The notes beneath the pieces were generated by a model, which was not told the DNA's origin, did not search any database, and worked only from the letters and a program-made list of their open reading frames with translations. 64,000 nucleotides of DNA from Pithys albifrons albifrons (lineage: Eukaryota; Chordata; Aves; Passeriformes; Thamnophilidae). Location: positions 28,102,523 to 28,166,522 of the forward strand of contig NC_092462.1 of NCBI RefSeq assembly GCF_047495875.1, in the 5' to 3' direction. Positions within the stretch are counted from its first letter, which is position 1. Every line of letters starts with the position of its first letter. Both the position numbers and the translations under genes were made by a program. Below, piece by piece: positions 24,601 through 37,121 of this stretch.

Positions 24601-27600
24601 GAATCTTTTGTAGCAGCCTTTTATCATGCCCTCTCTGCATCAGTTAAATCATTGTTTTCTCCAAAAATTAACTACTTCAGAGCTTTTTTTGAATACTTTT
24701 GACTCCTAACATGCATGTTCCTGCTTCAGCATGTTATTTCTGTTCTTCAGTGGGGCTTCCTGCTTGTTTGTGGCTAAGTGCAAAGGAAGAACCAAGCTCT
24801 GCAGTAGCATTAAATTGTGCAGAAGGGGAAAAAAGGAATATAAATTTTTTATGTGCCTCATGGCTTATGTGCCTCATGGCTTCTGAGCTGATCTACAGCA
24901 ACCTCAGCTTTTTTTGTGCCTTTGATACTGTCATGGATGAGCCTTCTCCTTTAAGAAATTTAATAAAAATAGCTTTAAGGCTTTTCCTGTATTTGGCTTT
25001 TTCAGGAAGTTTTGTTTACGTTTCCTATTTTGCCTTTTGAACAGTAAAATTGTTGAACAGAGCACCTGAAGCCCAGACTCCTCAGAGTTAGCAAGAAACT
25101 GCTTGCTTTTCTACAACTGCTTACTTGAGGCTTCCCACATGAGCATTCTAGGTGTTATTTCCATAACAAAAAACTTACCCTTGTGCACAAAACTAGCTAA
25201 AATAAAATGTGAATTTATTTCTTAGAGACATATACTTTTGATAACTAATTTCATAGGATAAATGCAGCAGACATTGTAAATCGGTATTTATACAATACAG
25301 GAAGAAAAGTGTGATAAAACTCCAGCTGTGACATGGGAAATGAAAAAATAGTTCTCAGACTGGAAGAAGTTTTACAGCAGAATTCTTCACAGTGGGGTCT
25401 GTACACCTACCTTGGTTTTATTTGTAGTAGTGATGGCAGCACAAGACTTAGACATGTAATAAATTTACAGAAGCAATAGGGATTATACAAAATGCATCAG
25501 CATTAAGGCCTGGAGTTATAAAAATAGAGGGGAAGTAAATTTCATAGTATGATGTACAAGATCATCATATAGATCTGAATTCATAAAAAGGCACTCTAAG
25601 ACCTCATCTTTTGAAAGTGACAAAGGAGAATAGCTGGAATTTTAGCTGCACGCTGGAGAAACAGGAGCCAAGAGTCAGCTGTGGCTCTCAGAAAAATCCT
25701 AGGATGTTTTGGACAATATATTTTCATTAGACATGTAACAAGTCACAGCATTGCACTGATTTTTTTTAACCTTTTTTAATAGGGTAAAGAACTTTTCAAA
25801 CATTCTCATGAAAATCTTATGGAAGATGACTTGTTTGTAAATCTAAAATGAAGTCATGGGACAAAGCATAGAGGGAAAAAGTAAGTGGAAGGCTGTTGGC
25901 TGCAGGGTGTTTAGGTAAAAACTGTTAGTAGCTTTAGTCCGATTATTGGTCAAAATTTCACACCCTCATTTGAGAAAGATTCTGAAAGAGTTAGTGACAA
26001 CAACAGCTAGAAACAGCTTTTAGTATAAAGCTAGGTTGTTTCCAGAAGAGATGCTATGGGATGATTGCCTGCAGGAGGGGAAGACTGGACTCTGGCTCTG
26101 AAGCTGATTTCTTCCAGTTCTCTGCTATAACTACAACTAAACGCTGAGCTGAGTTTCACTCCTGCTCTTTGAGAGACACCAGTGCAAGGGGTCCACTTTT
26201 AAGTAGTCTGCAGGGATTGTGTTTTTACTCCTTTTTCCTGTTTTGGTTGTCAACGTGTTGCAGTACTGTTTATCACTCACAGAGATTATCTAACCACATC
26301 TTTGCTCTAACTTTGTCCTGTTTAACAGAAATATTAATTTCTGGGATAACACAGTTTATATTGCTTTATACTGGTTTATGTTTCCAAATATCTGATTTAG
26401 GCAGCTTAGAGGCAGAAGTGATATTATTTTCTATGGAGCAGCCAAGCTGATATGGTCTGTGTTAGCCCAAGTGCAGCAGAAGAAAGAAAGGACTTAACTG
26501 ATTAGGCTCTTAAATTATTGACAAATTCTGCTCTCTTGCATTTGGTTTGCTCAATAAACTGTACATTGTAGCAATGTGCCCCCAGCACCCTGAGCTGGCC
26601 ATTCAATTACCCGTGACCATGAAGGCTGATAATCTCGTGGCCAATGATGTGAGCAACACTTCCCTTCCAGTGGAACACAAATTGCTCAACAGTTGCAACA
26701 CCTTCCGCCCCTTCCATGTGCAGTTCAGCAGCACACGAATGTCCTTCACAAGAGTCATGGCATGAGGGGAAACCTTTTCAGCTCTGGTTAGCAACTCAGA
26801 GCTAACCCAAGCCATCAGGAAAACCACAACCACCATCACCTCAGGGATTGCTGTAGGGCTTCTGCATTTGGACTAAATTACACAAACCCAGTCAGTAAGG
26901 CTGTAATCCACAAAGCAACTGTCACAGGTGCCATTATTTGATCTACATCCAGTGAGCCAAAATACAAAGACAGGGAAATATGGAGCCTGAATTCTGCTTT
27001 AAAGGAGGGGTATCCCAAAGATTACAACTTTGGCTGAATTTTTCACGTAGCTTGAATTATTTCTTCCTTACCTCTGTTGAAGACTATATCTCCCTTTCTG
27101 TAAAGGTGAAAGGAAGAAGGGCATAAATAAAACAGATCATTTAAGGGAACATCGAAGCTGAGTGGGATGACATCGCCTCTTCAGTGTGGAGTTCCCTGCA
27201 AAACATACCACAACAGTGTAAACCTGTGCTCCAAGCCTGCTCATAGGTATGGGTAAAATGTATATGCATGCTTTCTTCAAAAACATTTCTGGCTGAAGAG
27301 AACACACTGGAAAGATGTAATTTAAGAAATTTACATCCAAATAACTTATCAAATAAATTATCAGATGTCATATGGCAGAGTTCATTACCACAAAGGCAGC
27401 ATATGGTATTATTTAGTTTGCACTAGTACCTGCAAACCTCTATGTATCTGATGCCACAAAATGCTGTTGTAAGAAGTCATATCTGTTTCTGAAAGCTTAC
27501 ATCTACAGAAATGAAAAAAAAGGCAGAGGATTGAAAACAGTCCTTTTCTTGGGGAGATAGGGAGTGATCGTATTTGGTAGCTGAGACTTGTCAGAGATTA

Positions 27601-30114
27601 AAGGACTTTGTGGGAGAGCCAGAAACTGAATGTGGCCCTGTGGAGACCCAGTCTCACTCTTTTCCATATTAGTTTCCTACTCTTACTTTTTCTAGAGGCC
27701 CACACATCAAGCACTCATTTGAGAATTGGTGAAAATATCAGTAACCAGTCTGAACTCAGCTCAGTAACATTATTTGTCTCAGTTCCAGTAAGAAAAGCAA
27801 ATTTTTCTATGGGTGTGGATTTCCCCAACAATGTCATTAGAAACACTTGCTCTGCTACTGAACCTGTCGGTCACACACAGCCTGAACTCTGCCTGCCTGG
27901 GCAGCTGTCAGCAGGATGCCACGAGATCTGCAGAAAGGTGGTCACTAGCATCTGACAGCACTTACATCCCATGCAGTTGTCTGTTTCAGGTCATCCAGTG
28001 GTAACACCTAGAATTTATATTCAAGAGTTTTAGAGCACTAATGGAAAGGTCATTATCTTTCACACGAGAGCCTCACCCAAAACCACAGTCCTTCCTCAAA
28101 AAAAGCATTTAATTTCAAGATCTGCTATTGGGTAAAGCTGTACACACTCAAAACATCATCCAGTGGGATGTGACTGAAATAAATTAAGAAGTGGTGCTGG
28201 GGGATATAACATGAAGTACAAAGAAGTTTGCCACAACTGACTGAAGAAACAGGTACTCTTTACTGGCTGATTTAATACAGCAGAAGTTCATTTGTCACAC
28301 GTTTGTGCTTTGTCAAAAAGTCATCACAACTGTGGCTGCAGCACTGTGCACTGTGCTGTGGAACCTTTACAGGGGAGTCCAGATGCTGTGAGGGGAAAGA
28401 GACCTTTCCAGGAGCTAGAGAGCTTCACCTCATTTGACCATTTGTGCATATGGAGGTGAAACTGACACTATCTTTGTGAATCACAAGTGCCATCACTGCT
28501 GCCTCCCAGCGAATGCTACAGGAAAAACAACCGAGTAATACCTATGGCTAGGAGGATTTCTTTGCCTTCAAAGTGAATCAGACAGGACAAAAGTGAAACA
28601 CACCCTCAAATTTGCACTTCTCTATTGCCAAACTACTTCTAACAGAGTACTCATTTCTTAGTGTTTGGTATTTACTAACTGGAAAAGGTGTTAAGACAAG
28701 CAATTTCCTGTTCCATTGAAAAAGTCTTTACCTCATTTTAAGTTGTTCATAAAAATCCTAGCCCAAATTTCATAAGGGCTGGGTTTGGGTTTTTTTCCAT
28801 GAAATACACCTTGTTGGGGGTTCTGCTGCCCTGTGACCTATCAGTGTGGTACCTCAGTGCTGTGGAGAGAGAGGCAAGACACTGCTTAAAGCCAGAGACT
28901 CCCCATGGAGAGATGACCCTATTAGCCTGACAGACATGCACAAGAATTTCCAGCCACCACCACCTCCTGAATGCCAATGGGGAATCAGAGCAGTGCACGG
29001 GAGTGCCCAAGGCACTGTGTCCCAGGCATTTTCCAGCTGATCTCTTCACCCAACTGCTCGTTAGCAGTTGAATAACCTTCCGGGGTATTGTGGGGCCATC
29101 AGGATATTTTAGGCCGGTGACCTCCTCAGCCACCAACCTTCCTCCTCCCACATGGTTTCTACTGCTCAGTGCAGTGCCACATGGCCTGGGGTGGGGGGAC
29201 AATCACAATGACAAAATCCCGGGGCAGAATGGCAGCTGTCAGGGCTCAGGTCTGCCCAGGCCTGCCCCAAGCTCTTCCAGCCACTGGAATGGTGCTGGCA
29301 CTGGGCTGTTTGGAGACTTGGTGTCACCAAAAAACGGGAAATACGCTCTCCCATCAGTTTGTTAGGTTAGAAAGACAACCTTACTTTATTCCGCACACTG
29401 AGTGCAGGGGGATAGCTCCAGCTAACATGCACACACACTTTTGAAACTTTTTACTTTTAGCAAATGAAGAAATTAATGTGCATTGGCTACAAATTACAAA
29501 ATTCTCTCCATTAGTATTTTGTCTTCTATTGGTTATTGATTTCTCATTTCTTACGCTAATTACAAGTCTTTTTATTATCTTTCTCCCAGATAGGGAAGGT
29601 TTCAATAAAACTGCAGACTTGTCTTTGTTAGTTTCTTCTTTGTCTCAGAGTTCTGCAAAATGCCCTTGTGGTCCATAAATCCCGCATTCCTTGTGTCCAA
29701 TTTCAGCAATATATCTCTCTCACAGGTTTTGTTAACCTCCTTCTAGGTCTGAGACCATTCAAGTATATTAAGGTTGATTACAGTTGTTTTAGCAAAACTT
29801 AAAAGTTTCATTAATTTTCCCAAACTGTGTACCCACAATAGCAGTTTAGGATAAACATTGCTAAATGCTGGCTAGAGTGGCATATGACAGAGTGGAAAAT
29901 TACACTGCTTATGATTAATTAAAACAATTAATTAGAAAGGTTAATTAAAATTTTAATTTAATTAGGAAAGTTATTTACTGAGCACTATATGGTACAAAAT
30001 TAAGCATTAATCACAGAAAGATCAAACAGTATTGTGCTAAGGTTAGAATAATTTTCTAACATCTTTTGCCCCCAGACCCTGCCCAGGAAAACCAGAGGGC
30101 TTCTGGACTGAGCC
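18636..30114. other. Intergenic stretch, no gene recognised
   Basis: This is unique-looking DNA between the two convergent genes. I find no tRNA, no CR1 and no exon with recognisable protein content. It includes a 16-bp direct duplication at 24850-24881 (TATGTGCCTCATGGCT twice), an A-rich run at about 21636-21680 and a cluster of TAATTA cores at 29912-29966. The longest open frame, 141 codons on the minus strand at 22028-22453, is not recognised. Confidence 0.6.
24850..24881. repeat. 16-bp tandem duplication, two exact copies
   Basis: TATGTGCCTCATGGCT is present at 24850-24865 and directly again at 24866-24881. Confidence 0.95.
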
Positions 30115-30680
30115 CAAACACAGAGCTGGAGCTCTGATGCCAGCCTGGGAACAGCAGCGTGGTCCCAGCGCCAGGCCCCAAAGCACTTGGCTCTGTCCAT
30201 GTTTCTGAGCACAATAACACAGGACTTGGTCTCCTGTGTTGCAAGCCCTAGATTTGACCAAATGAGGCTTGTTTCAAGCCCCAAAAATGCACCAATTCAT
30301 CCTTGTTTCTACATCCTCAAACCACAGGATTGAGCCTCAGTTTCTTGGACGTCAAGTTGACCAAATGAGCCTAGTTCCAATCCCCCAAGAAACACATAAT
30401 TTGGTGTCTGTTTCCAAGCCAAAAATGCAGGACTTGGTCTCCAATTTGCAAACCCTAAAACTGCCCAAATGAGCCTGTTTCCAAACCCCAACAATGCAGA
30501 ACTTCAATACTGGTTTTCAAGGAGTAAAACACAGTAATTCATCTCAGTTTTCAAAACCTTAAACTGCCCAGATGAGCCTGATATCAAATTCCCAAAACAC
30601 AGGACTTCATTTTGTTTTTCAAGCCCCCACGAAATGCAGGAGTTAACTGTTTCAGATCCCTAAACCTGCTCAGTTTGAAA
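30115..30680. repeat. Degenerate minisatellite, ~34-bp units in ~104-bp higher-order repeats
   Basis: Related segments of about 31-39 bp follow each other in a fixed A-B-C order. The A units start at 30220, 30325, 30428, 30532 and 30637, giving spacings of 105, 103, 104 and 105 bp. A units resemble CAGGACTTGGTCTCC with a following AACCCTAAA. B units resemble CCCAAATGAGCCTGTTTCC. C units lie between and end in AAATG or AAAA. Four full trimers are visible, and a more GC-rich, more diverged lead-in begins near 30115. The array is old, with many mismatches between trimers. It lies in the intergenic interval. Confidence 0.85.
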
Positions 30681-31704
30681 GGTGGAGAAGCCTTACAAGT
30701 TGCAATAAAAAGGCCTGAAAGACAGATGAAAGAAAAAGGTAAATTCAATTAAAACATCATCTAAGCCAACTTTGCCCCTGTATCTACTGCCCAGTAACCC
30801 CAGCCATAGAGATCTTTCCCATTCGCTGTTGTGGTGGCATATCAGTAATTGTCACTTGTTACTGACAGATAAAAAGGTGGCATTTTAGTGAACAGTGCCT
30901 CCTCTAATAGGCTTAAGCTGGAGCATCAGTTTTTGTCAAGTTCTTTCATTCTGCACCGCCTGATGGCACACTTGCATTAGCACATTAGAGGCTGAAGGCG
31001 GGATAAATCAACAAGCACATCGTGTTCAAGGTTGTTCCACTTAGTTTCTTCTGCATCATAAATGTACCTGCTTAATTGATTAAAGGGATCTCTCATGGAC
31101 TATTGAGTAGGCATATGCAGGGCATAAAAAGAATGACACCAAGAAAGCCCTGTATTTTGCAATTTTTATCCTGGGTAGTACCTGGATAATTAATTACTTT
31201 TTTCATTTTTTTCAGTAAGTTTAGTAAGAAACTTGCCATTGCCTTACTGAGACTTTCTTCCAAGGATGACAAATTTTCCTTGCTTTCCTTGCCCAGTATT
31301 TGTCAGAATGTTTGTAGCAGATTTGTCTATCGCCTGTGGTACTAAAATGTAAATGGAAATTAATTTATGTCCTCTAAGTAATATAATTATGATCCAACTT
31401 CATATCAAAGCCCATTCTATGACTTTGTGAAGAACATATTAAAATAATTTTTAGCTCTTTATGTGCAGAATCGTAACAGAAAATGTAAACAACCAGGGTC
31501 TGAACTTGAACGTTTCAGTGGGAACCTCTCAAATAAGTGTCATGGGTAGGTAGCACCTGAGAGATTTTGAAGCATTCCTCCATTATCCACTGAATTGCTT
31601 TGTAAGCGATAATTGTATCTTCAGGGAAAATAGCTGCTAAACAATGATAGCAGTAAAGCCCCACAGCCCTTTTCTCATTAAGTGGAAATTTACCAGGCAG
31701 TTAA

Positions 31705-31790
31705 ATGCCTCCCTGACGCCTGATCCAGGGTCAGCCCCGGTTAGTACTTGGATAGGAGACCTCCTGGGAATACTGGGGGCTGTAGGTTCT
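31705..31790 (+). pseudogene. 5S rRNA pseudogene with internal deletions
   Basis: The segment 31727-31789 matches the 3' half of vertebrate 5S rRNA closely, including GGTTAGTACTTGGAT, GGAGACCTCCTGGGAATAC and GGGGGCTGTAGG. To its left, CCCTGACGCCTGATCCAGGG fits 5S with two pieces missing: about 10 nt before TGATC, and about 12 nt between TGATC and CAGGG. The second gap removes part of the box A internal promoter, while box C (GGATAGGAGACC) is nearly intact. It should not be transcribed by RNA polymerase III or fold as 5S, so it is a retroposed or otherwise copied pseudogene. No T-run terminator follows. Confidence 0.85.
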
Positions 31791-31799
31791 AGTCCTTAG

Positions 31800-34700
31800 G
31801 ACTTCACTGTCACCGTCCAAGCTCGCTCGGCCGTGGCAGATGAACCTTAGAAGTTAAAGGGTGGGGCCAGTTCTGCACAGCTGTGCCTCACCTAAAAAAT
31901 TCACTGCTCGAAGGGCACACCCACGTGGGGGGAGAGCCCAAATCTTCCTTCACAAAGCCCAGCCATACATACAAGTGGAAATTTAAGTCTTTGAGTACTA
32001 CTGAAACTGGCTGAGCAGAGTAAGAGCCACCATTCTGGTGGGCTGGAAAATAGTGAGTGCAGGAAAAAGGCTGCTCGCTTGGCTCTGTGACCACTGTCTC
32101 TATGTCCCCATCTGAAAAGTCAGAGGCTACCTCTGCCCTAGAGCTAAAGTTGCCATGAGAATAAAAGCAATAGAATGGAAGTTGAATCTACACTAACAGA
32201 GGCCATCTAAGCTGGTGAATTTTGAGAAAAGCCATTACCATCTCTGTAACCATCTTTTCTGGTTTTGCATCAGCAGCTTGTGCTTCTGCCATAGTTTGTT
32301 TTACTCAGCTGCTACCTCTTGGTTTTCGAAGGCTATTTGGGTATTGTTAGTATGTCCTTTCCACATTATTTATTTCTATCCTTTCTGTTCATCTTGGTAC
32401 TGTGCTTTTTATCAACACCATCTGCAAACTTTTCCCATTTGTTAACAGGTCTTACAAATTAGAACTTTTTTTCTCTGTACATTCCTATGTGACTGAAAAT
32501 GGGAGTAATTTTTGTAACAATGGAAATATGTTTTCATTCATTTGATGTAAACTACCCAAAATGAAAGAATGAAGCAAACAAGTAAGTCTTTGTCATAATA
32601 CTCAGTGATTTCAGGAGACTTTGTTCAAATGATATCTAAGAGCATTTACTTCAGCCTTCATAAAGGAAGGGGTACTCTGCCTTAATGAACATTATTTGTG
32701 ACAAAGATGGGATAGGAAGGACAGAATCTTACAGAAGGGAACAGCCTGCAAGTTGATAAAGCCTTTTAACCTCTTTCTGCAATGCTTAGAAACAATAACA
32801 CATAAGTAGAAAGGTTTTTAGCCAACCTTACATAACACAGCTCTGGAACTGCTGTCTCAAAGATTCTGTGCACAGATTTCTGTATCCAAATTGCTCACAG
32901 TGCTTAGAAAAAACTATCTAAAACTTTGGAAAGCCAGCAAACACAGCACATGGTTGTGACATGAGAAATCTGGGTGCATTCCCCTTTGTCTACCATCCAA
33001 ATCTTGTCCACAGAATTGAATTTGTGCCTTTCTCCTTATAAAGTGACCAAGCTCTTCATGGTCCTTGGGTTTAGCCTCAAGTCTTCTTTCTCCCTTTCAT
33101 AATTTCTTGTACCAGTTCCTCATTGCTTTTGATGTCTCTTGAGCAACACTTGACCCCAGCACTCTGACAGGCACTTTGTCAGGGTAACAAAGCATCTCTG
33201 GTCTTGTGGGAAACAGAAGTAGTCATCTGTCAGGAAGCAGCCAAGACTTACTACAGGTTGTCACGCAAAGTCAGAGGCTGAGAAAAGAACTTGTCAGCTT
33301 TACCTTGATAAGCCCATGAGTGTGAAAGACATGTCACATGCAGTTTCCATTACAGAGATCACCAGGACTCCACGAGAAGCAAGAATGAGCGGAAGAGTCA
33401 GGCATGCAGAGAATTATTCAGACCAGAAACCTTGGAAAATTCGTGTGTGCCTGCTGTCCATAGGAATCAAAGGGACTCTCAAAATTGTCTTATAAGATCA
33501 AGAAAAGATCATCCATTACAAAGAACATCAAGATAACAAGATAACATTTGCAAATTAATCTTCCTATACTTTCTCCCCTCAAGCAAAAAAGGTGATAAAT
33601 TCTTTCACAGTAGGAAAGCAGTTTTAGTATCATTCAAAAATGTTTCAGTGCTTTTTCACTTAGTTAGGGTCATCTTCTTGTTTCACTTAAGAGCAGTGTA
33701 GTACATCCTCCTCACCTTTCCCCGACACTGGCAGCTTGATCTGCAGGTACAAGTAACCTCTCCCTTTGTGCTGAGCAGGGATACAGACTAGTGGGGTATC
33801 CCTAGTTAGCAGAGTCAGCTTTCAGAGACAGAGAACCCCAGACTGCAATGAGAGATCAGAAACGAGGATCCTATTCTTTAGCAGCAAATCAAATTCTGTA
33901 AGCTGCATGAGCCCATCACAGCAAAGGAACTGGGATGCACCATGCCATCCTGTTGGAAGATCCCATCCAGGGACTGACTGCACCTTTGCAATGAAGAGGA
34001 CTGGCCACCAGCAGGTTACCTATCACTCCTTTTCCTCTTTCTGAAGCACAGCAATGAGTCATTATCTACAGTAAGTATGTGCGCTACAGCACCATTGCCA
34101 AGCAGCAGCACATGTCACATCCTTGAATTTAGGGTTTATCAGATGAAAAGCCAACTTTCCCAAGCTGGATATTTGGTGTCAGCTGGGATAGATGCAAGGA
34201 GCCATGCAACTCAAGCATTGTTTGTGCTTGGTTTCCAGGAACCAACTTTGTCTTAAAGCTGATTATAGTTAAGGAAGGAAACAAGCTTTTCTTGTTTGCA
34301 TTCACCCTCACACAAAAATCTTCTGCATCTTAAAGCTGGTAAAAGCACAGCATATTTGTACAAGTTAAAAGTATTGTTTCACTTAGGAAAAATAGTGCCT
34401 TTTTGAAAATTGCAATTAGTTGAACAAGTTATGCAATATGCATATAAAATCTATCAGACCAATGGTACCTCTGAAAAAATGTGTGCTATTCAATACAGTG
34501 CTAAAATAGCATCACTCCAGAAGTTCAGCAGCCTAATTTTAAGAACTGCAGACAGATAGTAGTTACTTTGCAAGACAAGTAGAAGCAACATCTGCTTGTG
34601 TCAACCAGTATAAAAATGTAAATTAATTCAGTGCAATGGTAATTTTTCTCCTAGCATCTAAGAAATCAGAAATGAGGCTGAATGTGTGATAATTAGTTAT

Positions 34701-37121
34701 TTGTACAACTTCACCTGGAACGAGCACAGTTCATATTTTTGTTATGTTATCATTCCTTCCTGTTCTGCTTTACTGCTTAAAAAATGCTTATAAACCTTTA
34801 CAATGGCAATAATATCTTACTCCAGTTCATGTTTCTTTTTGGCAACCAGGAGGTGGAATCAATGCTCCATCAGGCCATATTAGTGTAACTAAAGCAAGCT
34901 CCACAAGAGGAAGCATACATAACTAGAGGTCCTTCAACTTAAAAAAAAAAACAAACCAAACCCATTTTTCTCATCATTTGCATCTTCTAGAGAAGCAACA
35001 GCACAAGACACTCATTCAAACAGTCTTCTTCCCTCCAAAAATGCGTATCTGTCCTAGTCTTTTCCAGCATCATCTTGCAGTCCAGATCCCCAGATCCCCA
35101 AGTTTGGGATAAGAGCTCTTACAAAACAACCCAGATATCTCTACCACAAACAAGGGGCCCTATGCCTTCAGGTTGCCTTGCCCCATTGCATTTCCCAGCT
35201 GCATTTTCTGGGCTCTCACAGCACACGTGGCCCAGCAAGGAGCAGTCACTGACCAACACCAGAACAAGCCTCAGTATCTGTGGCTGCCCCAAGGGGTGCT
35301 CAGCCAGTCTGACCAGTCACTAGCACATAGAGCACCTACCTTGGATGTGTGACACTAGCAACAAGGCGCTGGAAGAACAGAGCTGCTCTGTTGGGAAGGA
35401 CAAACCAGTACGAACAGGCTACCATACCACAGCACTTCACCAGCACAGGGCACAGGGCCAGGCAGCATAGAGCACAGCTGGTGGCATAACAAGTCCCAGA
35501 ATCAGCCCAGTGACCATCAGACATACAAAGACAAAGCGAGTCCTGGGGCAAACTAAGAAATCTGGCAGTGGGATGAAGGCTGGAGGCACCAGGAGAGGCT
35601 GATTAGGGTAATTAGAGTCTATTAGCGCCTTCCCACCCTGCTAATTGATTCTCCTCAGGCTGGTTTGAGTCAAGGATTTTACCCCTTGTCCATGAACTAC
35701 ACATTTTGTTTTCTGAAATTCAGGCGGCATTTTCTCAGCTACAAGAGTTTTTAATTGTAATAAATATTTTCATCAGGTTTTTGTCTCTCTTGCCTTCTGA
35801 CCTGTTTCTTGTGATTACCTTTCCTGCAGCCCCCAGCAGTCTGTGCACACTTCTCCCCAGTATACAGCAAGCTCTGCCTGATGACAGTCAGTGATGTCCT
35901 GTGTCCTGCCCAGGAGGCCTGCAGCCCTGATGCCTGGGAATCGCGATGGGAAGACCTCTGCCAGGGATGGGGCAGCCCTACAGGGTGCAAAGCATCCCAT
36001 CTCTGTCAAGGTCCATCAGCATTTGCTTGGCTGAACAAGGCTCAGCTCTTGGGCCCCACTGAGCCCCCACACTGCTGAAAAAATGCAAAACTCTCACCAT
36101 TTCTTGAGCTGAAAATAGACCAGTACCTATTTTGATTCCTGCTTGAGCGAAGGGCACTTTTACTGTGCCCATATTTGCAGGTCTTTCACCACCTGTGCCT
36201 CCTCTGCAGAGAATCTGCTTCTCTGAGGTGGCAAAGGACACCTGTGTGGTTTGGAGAAAGTCACTTTGGGTTTTCCATCTCCCTCCAGATTAAAGGTTAT
36301 TGTATCTGGGGCAGGCAGGGATATTTTGAAGATGCTTCCTTGACAGCCATTTTCCTAATAACAGTTTTATTTATAAATGTGTGTGTTGACAGACACCCAG
36401 CTGCATGTGCTGGGGGATTATCACATACCCTCAGAGTTGGCACAGCCCTCCACATGCTGCCTGCATCTGGCAGGGCTGCAGCTGGGTCCCTGCTGCTGCA
36501 GTAAGAGAAGTCTGGTTTGTCTTTGTAGATGAAACAAGATGGCAAGCTGCTGAGCCACTGGGCAGGCGTTTATGCAAGTGCTGAGATAGGGTGAGTCCTT
36601 CCACCCTTTTCCACAGGTCCCAAATTGTCTTTGTGCATTTCCTGGCCACTCTGATCACTCAGGCGCTGCCCAAAGATCCCACCCATTTGCCAGCAATATT
36701 TATACCACAGCTCTAGCTTTTCAGGGGGTAGGAAACCAAGCACCATGGTGTCACAGCAATAGAGATGTTTACCGAGGCCCAGAAGGGAGGGTTAGAGTTA
36801 GGGAGGTGCTTGGAGGCAGCGAGTGCCCAGGGAACCCATCCAAAGCAGCCCTCAAGCTCCCAAACCTTGAGGATCAGCCTCTTGTGAGCCAAGCCTGGGC
36901 AGAGCAAGGGCTGGGCACTGGGGCCGCCCAGACAGTAGGAAGAAAAGGGCGGTTTTGTCAGTGCCACACAGAGCATGGTTTCATCCCCACTGATCACAGC
37001 AGACAAAGAACAAAAGTCAGCAGATGCCAAGGAGTAGGTTTTAACTGCCTGGGGAGCCTTCCCATTATGGCTGAGTAACACTTGAAAAATGCAAGAGGCC
37101 ATTATAGGGGCTGTTTATATT
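31800..37121. other. Intergenic stretch, no gene recognised
   Basis: This is DNA between the 5S pseudogene and the probable 3' end of SLC20A2. Short open frames are numerous between 35.0 and 37.1 kb, where GC content is somewhat higher, but none has recognisable protein content or an exon structure I can support. There is no CR1 and no array. The 60 bp directly after the 5S piece contain a GGTTCTAGTCC string that resembles a tRNA B box by chance. Confidence 0.55.

Noticed and set aside
31705..31920. AmnSINE1-like composite (5S head plus tRNA-like body)
   Set aside because: The GGTTCTAGTCC string after the 5S part resembles a B box, but no box A or tRNA-like body is visible, and the 5S part is too similar to modern 5S for that ancient family.
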